64,000 nucleotides of DNA. It comes from Corynebacterium lujinxingii. Lineage in GTDB: Bacteria; Actinomycetota; Actinomycetes; Mycobacteriales; Mycobacteriaceae. The translations under genes and the position numbers were made by a program. Location of the stretch: assembly GCF_014490555.1 (NCBI RefSeq), contig NZ_CP061032.1, positions 1,674,001 to 1,738,000 of the forward strand, in the 5' to 3' direction. Shown piece by piece: positions 8,405 to 16,811 of the stretch (within the stretch, counting starts at the first letter, position 1; each line of letters begins with the position of its first letter). Under the pieces are notes generated by a model. The model saw only the letters and a list, made by a program, of their open reading frames with translations. It was not told the origin of the DNA and made no database searches.

Positions 8405-9293
8405 AACGGCCGCCGAAACCAGCCGAACCACCCGGACCGGAGCCCCGCACCAGGGCGATGACGCGCTCGATGGCGGCGGTGACGGCAGCCGGGTCGTCGA
8501 GAGGCGGCATGTGGCCCGAATCTGGCAGCACCTGGAAGTAAGCCCCCGCCCAGATGGCGGCCAGTTCGGCGGATTGGCTCACCGGCGTGACGTTGTCGCG
8601 GTCGCCGACGAGGATGTAGCCGGGGATCGTCGATAGGATGCCCGCGGCGCCGCGCTCGGAGTGGGTTTTCAGGTCGTCGAAGTAGCCGCGGTAGGTCGCC
8701 AGCGGCGTCGCCTTGATCATCCGCGCGTGGAATTTGATCAGGTCCCACGGCACGGGCCGGAAGTAGAACCAGCGCGCGAGGATCGGCGCGATCATGTCGG
8801 TGACCAGGCGCCTTATCCCCTCTGCAGCGTGCGGCAGCTTATCGACGAACCACTCCAACCCATGGCCAAACCCACCACCCAGAAGGCGCGGGATGCCACG
8901 TGCGGTGAACGGGTCGACGGTGGAGGAAATCTGCACCGAGCCAACCCAGTTGAAGTTGTGGCGGCGCATCAGCGACAGCGAGATCGGTCCGCCGAGGGAG
9001 TGACCGACGGTGATGATGGGGTCGCTGATACGCAGATGGCGCAAAACGGCGGCAATGTCGTCGGCGGCGGCGTCGACGGTGAGGCGTTCGGAGGCGACGA
9101 AGCCGGTTTTGCCGTGGCCGCGGACGTCGACAAGCACTTGGCGCACGCCGGAAATCTCCGCGACCTGCAGTTTGAACTCGTCGGAGGCGATGTTGAAACC
9201 GTGCGCGTACACGACGGTCAGGCCGGCGTCGCGGGGGCCGACGTCGTAGTAGTAAACGTCGATGCCGTCGCGGTCGATCGTGCCGGTGCGCAT
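8400..9293 (-). CDS. Alpha/beta hydrolase
   Basis: A 297-residue alpha/beta-hydrolase. The nucleophile elbow GHSLGG is at residues 97-102 (Ser99), an oxyanion-hole motif YAHGF at 29-33, a probable acid in LVGDRDNVTP near 235 and the catalytic His in PDSGHMPP near 263. A cap region of about 100 residues (130-225) is rich in aromatic residues, suggesting a hydrophobic substrate such as an ester or lipid. The ATG at 9293 overlaps the stop codon of the upstream surface-protein gene (TAATG), so translation is coupled. There is no signal peptide, so it is cytoplasmic. The substrate cannot be inferred. Confidence 0.88.
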   Translation of the reverse strand: MRTGTIDRDGIDVYYYDVGPRDAGLTVVYAHGFNIASDEFKLQVAEISGVRQVLVDVRGHGKTGFVASERLTVDAAADDIAAVLRHLRISDPIITVGHSLGGPISLSLMRRHNFNWVGSVQISSTVDPFTARGIPRLLGGGFGHGLEWFVDKLPHAAEGIRRLVTDMIAPILARWFYFRPVPWDLIKFHARMIKATPLATYRGYFDDLKTHSERGAAGILSTIPGYILVGDRDNVTPVSQSAELAAIWAGAYFQVLPDSGHMPPLDDPAAVTAAIERVIALVRGSGPGGSAGFGGRC

Positions 9294-10129
9294 TACAGCG
9301 GCAGGTACGGCATGGCGAGCGCGCCGATGCCGGCGATCACAGCGAGGATGCCGACCACGAGCGCCACCTTCTGCAGCGGCGTCGACCCGGCCGGTTCAGG
9401 CGTGGGCTCCGGCGCGGGCGCGGGCGTGGGCGTTTGCTTAGCGACGACCCCGACCCCGGTGTTTCGAATCTCCGTGTACGCAGTGCGGAAGGAACCGTCA
9501 GCGAAATCTGTTCTCACCTCGAAGCCAGCCCCGGAGTAGCTGTCTTTCGGAACGGTTGCGGTGATGACGCCTGTCTTCTCATCAATGCGCGCATTGAAAT
9601 CCGCGCCGCCTTTAAGGGACCAGGTGGCGTCGTCGGGAAGCGGGATCCTCTTCCAGTGGTTGGACGGCTCGATAGTCACCGTCTCCCCTGGGTCGGCCGG
9701 GGTGTAATTGTCGTATTCGGGGCGGAAGAGGAAGGCGTCGTCCGGGATGAGGGAAATCTCCGGGTAGACCAACTCGGTCGTGTTGTCCGGGTAGAAGACG
9801 CGGACGTCGATCGACCCCGTGTTTTCGCCACGGTGCGGTACCTGCTCGCCACTGTGGTTGAGTTGCGCACCGAGCCGCTCCCCATCAAACAACCGGAACA
9901 GCTGACGGTCTGTGGTCTCCCCCGTCAGTTTCCACGTCGTACCTTCCGGCGCGCCTTGAAGGTCGAACTCGGCAGTCGTGCTGTACCCGTCGCCCTTCAC
10001 CGCATAGACGTGCTTCGCTTCGGTTCCGAAATGTGGCTCGTACTGCTCCGCCATCGTCGCGGCGTGGGCGGCGGGGGCGATGAGGCTGGTGATCACGACG
10101 GCTGCGGTCGGGAGTGCGAGGCGTTGCAT
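9293..10129 (-). CDS. Secreted surface protein with C-terminal membrane anchor
   Basis: A 278-residue protein from the ATG at 10129. It has a classical signal peptide (about residues 1-23, ending PAAHA), an ectodomain containing two or three beta-rich repeats that each carry a YPDNTTELVYPEI-like or FADGSFRTAYTEI-like strand (reminiscent of Rib/alpha-like YPDG domains), a Pro/Glu/Thr spacer (TPTPAPAPEPTPEP) and a C-terminal hydrophobic helix (about 252-275). There is no LPxTG motif, so it is held by the membrane helix rather than by sortase. It lies upstream of and overlaps the hydrolase gene by the TAATG junction. The domain name is tentative; localisation is well supported. Confidence 0.75.
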   Translation of the reverse strand: MQRLALPTAAVVITSLIAPAAHAATMAEQYEPHFGTEAKHVYAVKGDGYSTTAEFDLQGAPEGTTWKLTGETTDRQLFRLFDGERLGAQLNHSGEQVPHRGENTGSIDVRVFYPDNTTELVYPEISLIPDDAFLFRPEYDNYTPADPGETVTIEPSNHWKRIPLPDDATWSLKGGADFNARIDEKTGVITATVPKDSYSGAGFEVRTDFADGSFRTAYTEIRNTGVGVVAKQTPTPAPAPEPTPEPAGSTPLQKVALVVGILAVIAGIGALAMPYLPL

Positions 10130-10147
10130 GGGCCTATCATAGGCGGT
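10130..10147. promoter_or_regulatory. Symmetric bidirectional promoter with two probable leaderless starts
   Basis: Only 18 bp separate the divergent start codons at 10129 (minus) and 10148 (plus). The centre is the palindrome GCCTATCATAGGC (10133-10145). It offers TATCAT on the plus strand (10135-10140) and TATGAT on the minus strand (10141-10136), each ending 6-7 nt before an ATG. Both transcripts would then begin at or next to the start codon. Neither gene has a visible ribosome binding site, which agrees with leaderless initiation. Confidence 0.6.
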
Positions 10148-10423
10148 ATGGAACTTTCGCAACGCTTGGATCTCGGCGGTCTGGAACTCGAGGACGACAC
10201 GCCCGCGGATACGTTCTCCCGTCTCGCGGGGATTGTTGAGGAGGTTGCTGGGGTCGTCGTTAAGCAAAGCTCGCGTTTCGACGACACCGCGATCGCCTCC
10301 CTCGACCGCATCGAAATGGCGGTACGGATCGAGGAAGCGTTCGGCGTGCGTATCGACGACACCGTGCTCACCGAGCACCCCACCGCCGGCGAACTCGCCG
10401 ACTACCTGGAGGAGAAGCAATGA
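10148..10423 (+). CDS. Stand-alone acyl carrier protein
   Basis: A 91-residue acyl-carrier-type protein from the ATG at 10148. The helix II motif ASLDRIEMAVRIEEAFGV carries the probable 4'-phosphopantetheine attachment Ser51 (usual motif DSL; here ASL), followed by the typical TVLTEHPTAGELADYL helix IV region. The start lies 18 bp from the divergent gene and the transcript is probably leaderless. It overlaps the next gene by ATGA, so it is co-translated with a HAD phosphatase rather than with fatty-acid synthesis genes. The Asp before the Ser is replaced by Ala, so modification should be tested; it may serve a special acyl transfer rather than bulk lipid synthesis. Confidence 0.85.
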   Translation: MELSQRLDLGGLELEDDTPADTFSRLAGIVEEVAGVVVKQSSRFDDTAIASLDRIEMAVRIEEAFGVRIDDTVLTEHPTAGELADYLEEKQ

Positions 10424-11214
10424 TTTCGTACCTGACCGACATGGACGGCGTCCTGCACAAAGAGGGCGAGATCATCCCGGGCGCGAAGGAGTTCATCTCC
10501 ACGCTGCGCGACGAAGACATCGCGTTTATGGTGCTGACGAACAACTCGATGCAAACCCCGCGCGACCTGTCCGCGAAGCTGCGGCGCATGGGGCTCGACA
10601 TCGAACCGGAGCGGATCTGGACGTCCGCAACCGCGACGGCGAAGTTCCTCTCGCAGCAGGCCGGGCAGGCGTCCGCGTACGTCATCGGCGAGGCCGGTCT
10701 GACCACCGCGCTACACGAGATCGGCTGGATTCTCACCGACGCCGACCCCGACTTCGTCGTACTTGGCGAAACCCGCACCTACTCCTTCGAGGCCCTCACC
10801 ACCGCCTCGAACCTGATTCGGGGCGGCTCGCGGTTCATCGCGACAAACCCGGACCTCACCGGGCCGGGTCCAAATGGTGTTGTGCCGGCGACGGGGTCGG
10901 TCGCCTCCATGATCACCGCCGTGACCGGCATGAGTCCCTACTACGTGGGCAAACCCAACCCGGTGATGATGCGCTCCGCGCTGAACAACATCGGCGCGCA
11001 CTCCGAGCACACCGTCATGATCGGCGACCGCATGGACACCGACGTGAAATCCGGCCTCGAAGCCGGCATGCGGACCGTGCTCGTGCGCAGCGGCATTAGC
11101 GACGACGCCGAAATCGCCCGCTACCCCTACCGCCCCACCGCCGTGATGAACTCGGTGGCGGACCTAGTGGAGCGCATCCACGACCCCTTCGGCGACGGGT
11201 GGTACGAGGAGTAG
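10420..11214 (+). CDS. HAD-IIA family sugar/nucleotide phosphatase (NagD-like)
   Basis: A 264-residue HAD-IIA protein. Motif I is DMDGVLH (residues 7-13), motif II the LTNNS stretch near 40-44, the C2-type cap occupies the middle, and GDRMDTD near 203-209 is motif IV. NagD-type members dephosphorylate UMP, p-nitrophenyl phosphate or other small phosphates. It is translationally coupled to the acyl carrier protein gene through an ATGA overlap (10420-10423). The physiological substrate is unknown; the pairing with a carrier protein is the most informative clue. Confidence 0.87.
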   Translation: MISYLTDMDGVLHKEGEIIPGAKEFISTLRDEDIAFMVLTNNSMQTPRDLSAKLRRMGLDIEPERIWTSATATAKFLSQQAGQASAYVIGEAGLTTALHEIGWILTDADPDFVVLGETRTYSFEALTTASNLIRGGSRFIATNPDLTGPGPNGVVPATGSVASMITAVTGMSPYYVGKPNPVMMRSALNNIGAHSEHTVMIGDRMDTDVKSGLEAGMRTVLVRSGISDDAEIARYPYRPTAVMNSVADLVERIHDPFGDGWYEE

Positions 11215-11235
11215 GCGCTGGCGCGCCGGCGCGCG

Positions 11236-12624
11236 CTACACCGCCGAGTCGGAGCCAGCGATGTAGAAACGCTGCTTGTTGACGAACTCGTCCATACCCA
11301 GCGGACCCAACTCGCGGCCGAGGCCGGAGGCCTTCACGCCACCGAACGGCAGCTCGGCGCCGCGGGCCTGCGGGATGTTGACGTGGATCATGCCGGTGTC
11401 CACCTTGTCGGCGACACGCTTGGCGCGCTCGGCGTCCTCGGACATGACGGCACCGCCGAGGCCGTAGCGGGAATCGTTGGCCACCTCGATGGCCTCTTCC
11501 TCGGAGGAGACCTTGTACACCTCGGCGACGGGGCCGAAGAACTCCTCGTAGTAGGAGTCGGAGCCGACCGGGATGTCGGTGATCACGGCTGGGGTGAAGT
11601 AGGCGCCCTTGCCGGTGACCTCACCGCCAACGTGGATCTTCGCGCCCTCCTCGACGGCGATCTTCAGCTGCTGGACCAGGTTCTCCGCGGCGTCGCGTGA
11701 GGACATCGGGTAGAACTTGCCCTCCTCCGGGTTCAGCGGGTCACCCTCGGTGTAGGAGGAGGCGATCTTGACCAGTTCGTCGACGAACTCGTCGTAAATG
11801 TCCTCCATCACGATCATGCGCTTGTTGGAGGTGCAGGCCTGGCCGGTATTGCCGATGCGCTTGTCCCACGCGGTCTTCGCAGCGGCCGGGATGTCGGTGG
11901 AGTCGAGCACGATGTAAGCGTCAGTGCCGCCCAACTCGAGCACGCACTTCTTCAAAGCCTGACCGGCCTGGGAGGCGATGGAACGGCCAGCGCCTTCGGA
12001 GCCGGTGAGGGAAACGCCCTGGACGCGGTCGTCGTTAATAAGCTTCGAGATTTGCGAGTGACCAGCGAAGATGTTGGTGTACAGGCCCTTCGGGGCGCCG
12101 GCCTCGTCGAAGATCTTCTCGATCGCCTCCGCCGACTCCGGGCAGATATTCGCGTGCTTGACCATAACCACGTTGCCGGCCATGAGCGCGGGCGCGGCGA
12201 AGCGTGCGACCTGGTAGTACGGGAAGTTCCACGGCATGACGCCGACGATCACGCCGAGCGGGATTTTGCGCATAATCGATGTGCCGCCGCGCTCGTTCGG
12301 GATCTCCTCGTCGGCACCGAACTTCGCGCCGTTGTCGGCGTAGTAGTTGAAAATCTCGACGACGTCGTCGACCTCGCCATCGCCCTGGTCGACCGCCTTA
12401 CCCATTTCGTTGGCGATGATGCGGGCGAGTTCGTCGCGTTTGTCGTCGAAAAGCTTCGCGACCTTGCGCAGCACCTCCGCGCGCTCCTCGTAGGACTTCT
12501 CGCGCCACTGCTTAAACGTCTCGTCCGCGGTGCTCAGCGCCTGCTCAAGCTCGTCGGACGTGATGTTTTCGTAAGTCTTCTCAATCTCGTTGGTCTTCGG
12601 ATTTTGTACTCGGTATTTAGCCAT
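11236..12624 (-). CDS. gabD: NAD(P)-dependent succinate-semialdehyde dehydrogenase family protein
   Basis: A 462-residue aldehyde dehydrogenase, with PWNFP at 131-135 (cofactor site), SLTGSEGAGR at 205-214, the catalytic Glu230 in LELGGTD and the nucleophile Cys264 in NTGQACTSNKR. The short length and the absence of an extended N terminus match the actinobacterial GabD1/GabD2 group, which oxidises succinate semialdehyde to succinate. Other short aldehydes are possible. The start MAKYRV (ATG 12624) is chosen because it overlaps the last codons of the upstream gene (ATGGCTAA). An alternative ATG lies 9 bp upstream. Confidence 0.85.
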   Translation of the reverse strand: MAKYRVQNPKTNEIEKTYENITSDELEQALSTADETFKQWREKSYEERAEVLRKVAKLFDDKRDELARIIANEMGKAVDQGDGEVDDVVEIFNYYADNGAKFGADEEIPNERGGTSIMRKIPLGVIVGVMPWNFPYYQVARFAAPALMAGNVVMVKHANICPESAEAIEKIFDEAGAPKGLYTNIFAGHSQISKLINDDRVQGVSLTGSEGAGRSIASQAGQALKKCVLELGGTDAYIVLDSTDIPAAAKTAWDKRIGNTGQACTSNKRMIVMEDIYDEFVDELVKIASSYTEGDPLNPEEGKFYPMSSRDAAENLVQQLKIAVEEGAKIHVGGEVTGKGAYFTPAVITDIPVGSDSYYEEFFGPVAEVYKVSSEEEAIEVANDSRYGLGGAVMSEDAERAKRVADKVDTGMIHVNIPQARGAELPFGGVKASGLGRELGPLGMDEFVNKQRFYIAGSDSAV

Positions 12625-12937
12625 GCAGCCCATAGTACGAGCGTGCCGTGATCCGTGCCACGAAATTCTCCTCCGCCGCGAGCTGCTCGATGGCCTGCGC
12701 AAATGCGTCGATCTCGGCGTCAGTCGCGCGGATCTGCTCCCGGCACGAATATGTACGGTCCGGCCGACGCTGCCAGCGCGTGAACCAGATTTCGCCGGGC
12801 TCGCCTTCGGGGAGCAAGAGCATTTGCTTCTCGACGACCCCACGCACCCTGCCCGGCATTCCCTCAATTTCGAGCGTCCACGTGAGGCGGTTGCGTGTGG
12901 GCCGGCACGTGCGGGGCGCGGCCAGTGTTGTCGTCAT
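12617..12937 (-). CDS. Small protein of unknown function upstream of gabD
   Basis: A 106-residue Arg-rich soluble protein from the ATG at 12937 (MTTTLAAPRTCRPTRNR), with AAGGG about 9 nt upstream. Its last codons overlap the gabD start by 8 bp, so the two are translationally coupled. The middle (WTLEIEGMPGRVRGVVEKQ) reads like beta strands and the C-terminal half (RATDAEIDAFAQAIEQLAAEE) like a helix. I recognise no domain. Coupling makes a role with the dehydrogenase possible, but that is inference. Confidence 0.65.
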   Translation of the reverse strand: MTTTLAAPRTCRPTRNRLTWTLEIEGMPGRVRGVVEKQMLLLPEGEPGEIWFTRWQRRPDRTYSCREQIRATDAEIDAFAQAIEQLAAEENFVARITARSYYGLHG

Positions 12938-13254
12938 TGGTGGGGACCCTTCTGTGCGTTGCACTACTTGTTCGGCACACTCCTGCCCCGGTGACTAAGC
13001 GGGACTTAAGTTCCGCCCGCCCGGTGACTAGCCGAGCCTTGGCGGCGGAGTGTGAGACGAGAGGTTCGTCTTCCCCAACGGCCTCTGGTTGCTCGCGAAC
13101 GATCTTGCGTCACACGCGTTGACCTGGGCAACCCTCAACCGTCGCTTGATCCCCCTGTTTATTCGACCTCCGGTTGAGGTTTAGATAACGCTTTAAACCG
13201 ACCTTACGCTTACCTTAGTTTACTATTAGCAAACGTACAGTTATAACCCACCGG
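12938..13254. other. Intergenic region between gabD operon and AT-rich insert
   Basis: This 317-bp gap holds the likely promoter of the minus-strand gabD unit and, from about 13140 rightward, the change from GC-rich to AT-rich sequence. A short direct repeat, CCCGGTGACTA, occurs at about 12985 and 13019. TATTAG-like and TTAACC-like hexamers near 13225-13250 could serve the plus-strand membrane gene. I see no gene or RNA in it. Confidence 0.4.
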
Positions 13255-14484
13255 ATGCGATTCATGGACAAAGAGAAACGCCAAACCAACGGACTACCCC
13301 ACTGCAGTGACGAAGAAACTCCAGGAGAAATCGCCAGTTCGCAGCACAACATAGATTCTCCGAAACCATCAGCCCCTGAGTCTTCTCGTGGGGCTACACC
13401 TGAATACGACGAGAGCAGAGTATGGACGCTTTCACATAGTGAGGCTGTTGCAGAGTTCTTCTTTACGTTCGTTGGATGTTTGGTCTCGGCTTCTTTCTTG
13501 GTCACCGCGTTACCGATACCGTTTTTACTTTTCGGCAATGGATTCACGATCGATGACGCTGAATCAAATCCGATCTCCTACGGTGCTTTCCTAACCGGTG
13601 TTGTTGCCCTAGTCGGCCTCTACTATTTAATCGAGATCGATTATGGAACGCGTTTCGAAGGTCCATCTGGAGAAGCAGTTCAGAGACTTCTGACTGGTCT
13701 CATCCTGATCGTCGGGTTACTAAACGTGGAATGGGAATTTCTCGCGCATTGGCCCGACGAAACCCCAAAAACCTACTCCCTTGACGTTACCCCTCCACTG
13801 CTCGACTTGTTTAGAGTCCTCTTTCACCCGACAGTTCTAATTTCGCTAGTTGCCACCGTTTTAGTCTTTGCGATCTGTATGGTCGCGAGAGCAAGCCTTG
13901 CCTTAACAGCACGGGGATTTGACAGGCAGATGAAATTTCTGACGAAAAGAATCGGGGAGCAAAAAGAAATACACGGTGGGTACGCGCGCGCTGCCCGATA
14001 CCACCACCTTAGTGATCTTGATTTTCTTCCAAAACTCCGGAAACGTCGTCCAATACTGCTCCGCATCAGACTTGTGGGCCGTTCTTTGCTCTTCCCCTCG
14101 GCTGCCGGGGCCCTCTTTTTCCTGCTGGTGCAGCTTCCCAGGATTCTCCCTGGCGTTTTCGATTGGTATCCAGCTGGCGCTACCGAAACGGAATATTCCT
14201 GGCTTTTTACCTCCCTAATCCCCGCCGCTTTCCTCCTGGACACATGCGCACATCTGCACAAGCGCTATGCGGTATCAAATGGGTACCTGATTTCAAAGGC
14301 TGAAGCAATCATGGCTTGCTCTCTGCTCTTGTTAATCGCGGGTGTGTACTTGTTCATAGGACTGAGTCTTCGGTGGACGGCCACTATTGCCATAGGCGCG
14401 GTACTAATCTTTAGAGTTTTACGCCACTACTCCCAGATTAAGATGATCTCATTTCTAAAGAATCTTCCCAGCAACAACCTGTAA
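13255..14484 (+). CDS. Polytopic membrane protein of unknown function
   Basis: A 409-residue protein with a charged N terminus of about 60 residues followed by roughly seven hydrophobic segments: near 67-95 (FFFTFVGCLVSASFLVTAL), 112-128, 146-160, 188-208 (TVLISLVATVLVFAICMV), 268-290, 315-332 and 345-385. An ATG at 13264 is an alternative start. Base composition is clearly AT-richer than both neighbours and codon use is mixed, both signs of transfer. It forms a two-gene unit with the next gene (11-bp gap with AAGGAG). No domain is recognised, so transport, signalling or defence roles are all open. Confidence 0.65.
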   Translation: MRFMDKEKRQTNGLPHCSDEETPGEIASSQHNIDSPKPSAPESSRGATPEYDESRVWTLSHSEAVAEFFFTFVGCLVSASFLVTALPIPFLLFGNGFTIDDAESNPISYGAFLTGVVALVGLYYLIEIDYGTRFEGPSGEAVQRLLTGLILIVGLLNVEWEFLAHWPDETPKTYSLDVTPPLLDLFRVLFHPTVLISLVATVLVFAICMVARASLALTARGFDRQMKFLTKRIGEQKEIHGGYARAARYHHLSDLDFLPKLRKRRPILLRIRLVGRSLLFPSAAGALFFLLVQLPRILPGVFDWYPAGATETEYSWLFTSLIPAAFLLDTCAHLHKRYAVSNGYLISKAEAIMACSLLLLIAGVYLFIGLSLRWTATIAIGAVLIFRVLRHYSQIKMISFLKNLPSNNL

Positions 14485-14494
14485 GGAGTAACCC

Positions 14495-14977
14495 GTGACC
14501 GAGAAGAAAATCAAAGAAGAGATTCAGAGCGGCGACACCACGGTGCTTATTGGAATCACCGTTACTAACCAAGCACCGCAGACCGCGCAGCACCAATGCG
14601 AGAAAAAATCAAAAAAAGCATCATGGCTTAATCGCTTAATGGCTCGTAAAGATCTCTCGACGAAGACATCAGTTCTCGATATGTTGGAACGCTTCGAATC
14701 AGATCTGGAGTGGCAACAAAACCAACTAGCCAATTTGAGGAAGTTTCAAGAGACTTCAGAACGCTGCCACGAGTGCAAGCAAAGTGAAACTTTGAGTCTA
14801 CAGCAGCCGCACCGCGAGCACGCCGAGGAAAATCACGACGAGACCGACGAGCCGGGTTACGGTGAGCGGGTTCTTGCGGGCTCCGAAGGCGCCGCGGGCC
14901 TCGAGCACCTGGCCGGCGGCGATGGTGCCGGCGTTGAAGGCGATGACGGTAGTAGCGGTGCCGATCAGCGGCGATAG
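14495..14977 (+). CDS. Small charged protein with chimeric C terminus
   Basis: A 160-codon frame starting at GTG 14495 with AAGGAG 6-7 nt upstream, coupled to the membrane gene. Residues 1 to about 102 form a coherent, AT-rich coding region with a predicted coiled coil (TSVLDMLERFESDLEWQQNQ) and a CHEC pair. From about residue 103 onward the frame is simply the antisense of the minus-strand DMT exporter gene that ends at 14798, with a sudden change to GC-rich composition. The original 3' end was probably lost when this block joined the chromosome, so the protein is either truncated or read through into nonsense. Confidence 0.5.
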   Translation: MTEKKIKEEIQSGDTTVLIGITVTNQAPQTAQHQCEKKSKKASWLNRLMARKDLSTKTSVLDMLERFESDLEWQQNQLANLRKFQETSERCHECKQSETLSLQQPHREHAEENHDETDEPGYGERVLAGSEGAAGLEHLAGGDGAGVEGDDGSSGADQRR

Positions 14978-15748
14978 TGTGGCACCGGCGATAACGAAGA
15001 CCGCACCGACGACGCCGCCGAGCCACATCCACCACGGGCCCGGCGTCGGTCGGCGAACAAGCTGGCGTGGCGAGGTCAGCAAGGCGGCAACGAACAGCAA
15101 GCACACGCCAACGAACAGGTTGATCTCAGAGGCGTGCAACGAGGACCCGGCGATCGTGCCCAGGTAGCCGTTCACCGCAGTCTGGATTGAGGAACCGACG
15201 CCGACGGCCACGCCCAGCAAGCGGAACAGCCACAGCTCGAGACCCGAAGCGTCGCCCTCCACCTTCGCCGCCTTGCCGGCGCGCAGCACCACGACGATGC
15301 CGATAAAGACGACGAGGGCGCCGGTGATGCGGGGCAGGGTGACGTCGATAAGCGGTGCCCCGAAGAGACCGAACCGGTCGATGAGCAGCCCCATCACCAC
15401 TTGACCGAGGATCGGCAGCACCACCGTTTGCACGGCGCCGAGGCGTGGGAACAGGAGGATGTTGCCGAGGACGAAGCACACACCCATCACGCCGCCGAGC
15501 CACAGCCACCACGGCAACGACGTACCCGGCGCGAACTGCGGCAGCGGGTTGCCCTGCATAGCGGTCGTGACTGCGATCGCGACAAGTAGCGCCACCGAAA
15601 ACGAAATCAGCGCGGAGACGACCGGGCGATTGCCCACGCTCAGGCGCAGGCGCGAGTTTGCCGCAGTTTGGATCGGAATGAGCCCGCCGACGGCGAGCGC
15701 GATGAGAACTAGCACGGGCCTATGGTCGCACACCGGCTGACGAAGCAT
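14798..15748 (-). CDS. DMT-family transporter (YdcZ/DUF606 type)
   Basis: A protein of up to 316 residues with about ten hydrophobic helices arranged as two similar halves; compare LWLGGVMGVCFVLGNIL and MWLGGVVGAVFVIAGATL, each preceded by PWW and followed by a PxxG-like helix. This internal repeat is typical of the paired DUF606 domains of the drug/metabolite transporter superfamily. The start is uncertain: ATG 15748 or GTG 15715, the latter trimming 11 residues and placing the first helix at the N terminus. The substrate is unknown. Its 3' end forms the right boundary of the AT-rich insert. Confidence 0.82.
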   Translation of the reverse strand: MLRQPVCDHRPVLVLIALAVGGLIPIQTAANSRLRLSVGNRPVVSALISFSVALLVAIAVTTAMQGNPLPQFAPGTSLPWWLWLGGVMGVCFVLGNILLFPRLGAVQTVVLPILGQVVMGLLIDRFGLFGAPLIDVTLPRITGALVVFIGIVVVLRAGKAAKVEGDASGLELWLFRLLGVAVGVGSSIQTAVNGYLGTIAGSSLHASEINLFVGVCLLFVAALLTSPRQLVRRPTPGPWWMWLGGVVGAVFVIAGATLSPLIGTATTVIAFNAGTIAAGQVLEARGAFGARKNPLTVTRLVGLVVIFLGVLAVRLL

Positions 15749-15854
15749 CGCGGACGAAAGATCGCATACACAATTAAGACAGTCGTCGACGAATCATCTA
15801 TTCTGTTCACGCAGTGATTCCACAGGAATCTTCATTCGTCTTTTAAGGAACACC

Positions 15855-16793
15855 ATGTCGACTGCTTACCCCGGCCCTCACGGTGGCCAGAACAACCGTG
15901 ACAACACCCCGACCGAAGGCCAGGCTTTCCCTGCAGACCAGCAGGGCCAGGCGTACCCGGCTTACGGGAACACGATGTACCAAAACGGCGTCCCGCAGGC
16001 GCCGGTCAAGGAGCGCAACACGATCGGCATCATTGCCCTGGTCTGCGCGATCCTCGGCGTAATCTTCTCTTGCATCCCGGGCTTTTTGATTCTTGGCTGG
16101 ATCCTCCTGCCGATTTCATTCATCCTCGGCCTGGTGGGCTTGTTCCCTAAGGACAAGAAGAAGGGCACCGCAATCGCGGCGGTCATCACCTCGATTGTCG
16201 GCGCGGTTGTCGCTGCGGTGGCGTTCATGTTCGTGATTGACAGTGCTTTCAACGATGCGTTCAACGAGGAAACTACTGTCAGCAACAACGGCGGGGCCAA
16301 TGCTGTCGGCGATGGCGATTCCGCTGAAGGTAACTCGGAAGATTCTGCTGACGGTGCAGCCGACGGAGCGACTCGCGAGAACCCGCTTCCGATTGGGGCG
16401 ACGGTCTCTACCGATGAGTGGGACGTGACCGTCAACAGTGTCGACCTCAACGCAACGGATGCGGTTACGGCCGAGAACCCGGTCAACGACGCCCCCGCCG
16501 ATGGCCAGACTTATGTGATGGCAAACGTCACCGCGAAATACAAGGGCGACGACCCGCAGGGATCGATGCCGACCATCGGTTTCGCTTTTGTGACCCCTGA
16601 GGGCAATACGATCAACAGCTACGACTCGATAGTGATCGCTCCGGACTACTTCGACCAGTCGACCACGCTATACAAGGACGCTGAAGAAACTGGAAACTTC
16701 GCGTTCCTCGTTGATGAAGCTACTGCTGCCGACAGCGTACTGGCCGTCTCGCCGGACATGTTCGCCCAGAATCGCTTTGTCGCTGTGAAGTAA
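15855..16793 (+). CDS. Membrane protein with DUF4190-like helices and DUF4352-like ectodomain
   Basis: A 312-residue protein. The N-terminal 50 residues are Gly/Gln/Pro-rich and cytoplasmic. Two hydrophobic segments follow (about 57-97, including IGIIALVCAILGVIFSCIPG, and 106-130), as in DUF4190. Then come an acidic Ser/Asp/Gly linker (about 140-175) and a beta-rich domain (180-312) with TVSTDEWDVTVNSVDL and the YVMANVTAKYKGDDP core typical of DUF4352/immunoprotective-extracellular-like domains. AAGGA lies 7 nt upstream of the ATG. The role is probably in the cell envelope; the specific function is unknown. Confidence 0.78.
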   Translation: MSTAYPGPHGGQNNRDNTPTEGQAFPADQQGQAYPAYGNTMYQNGVPQAPVKERNTIGIIALVCAILGVIFSCIPGFLILGWILLPISFILGLVGLFPKDKKKGTAIAAVITSIVGAVVAAVAFMFVIDSAFNDAFNEETTVSNNGGANAVGDGDSAEGNSEDSADGAADGATRENPLPIGATVSTDEWDVTVNSVDLNATDAVTAENPVNDAPADGQTYVMANVTAKYKGDDPQGSMPTIGFAFVTPEGNTINSYDSIVIAPDYFDQSTTLYKDAEETGNFAFLVDEATAADSVLAVSPDMFAQNRFVAVK

Positions 16794-16811
16794 CCAAACC
16801 TCTCCCCTACT

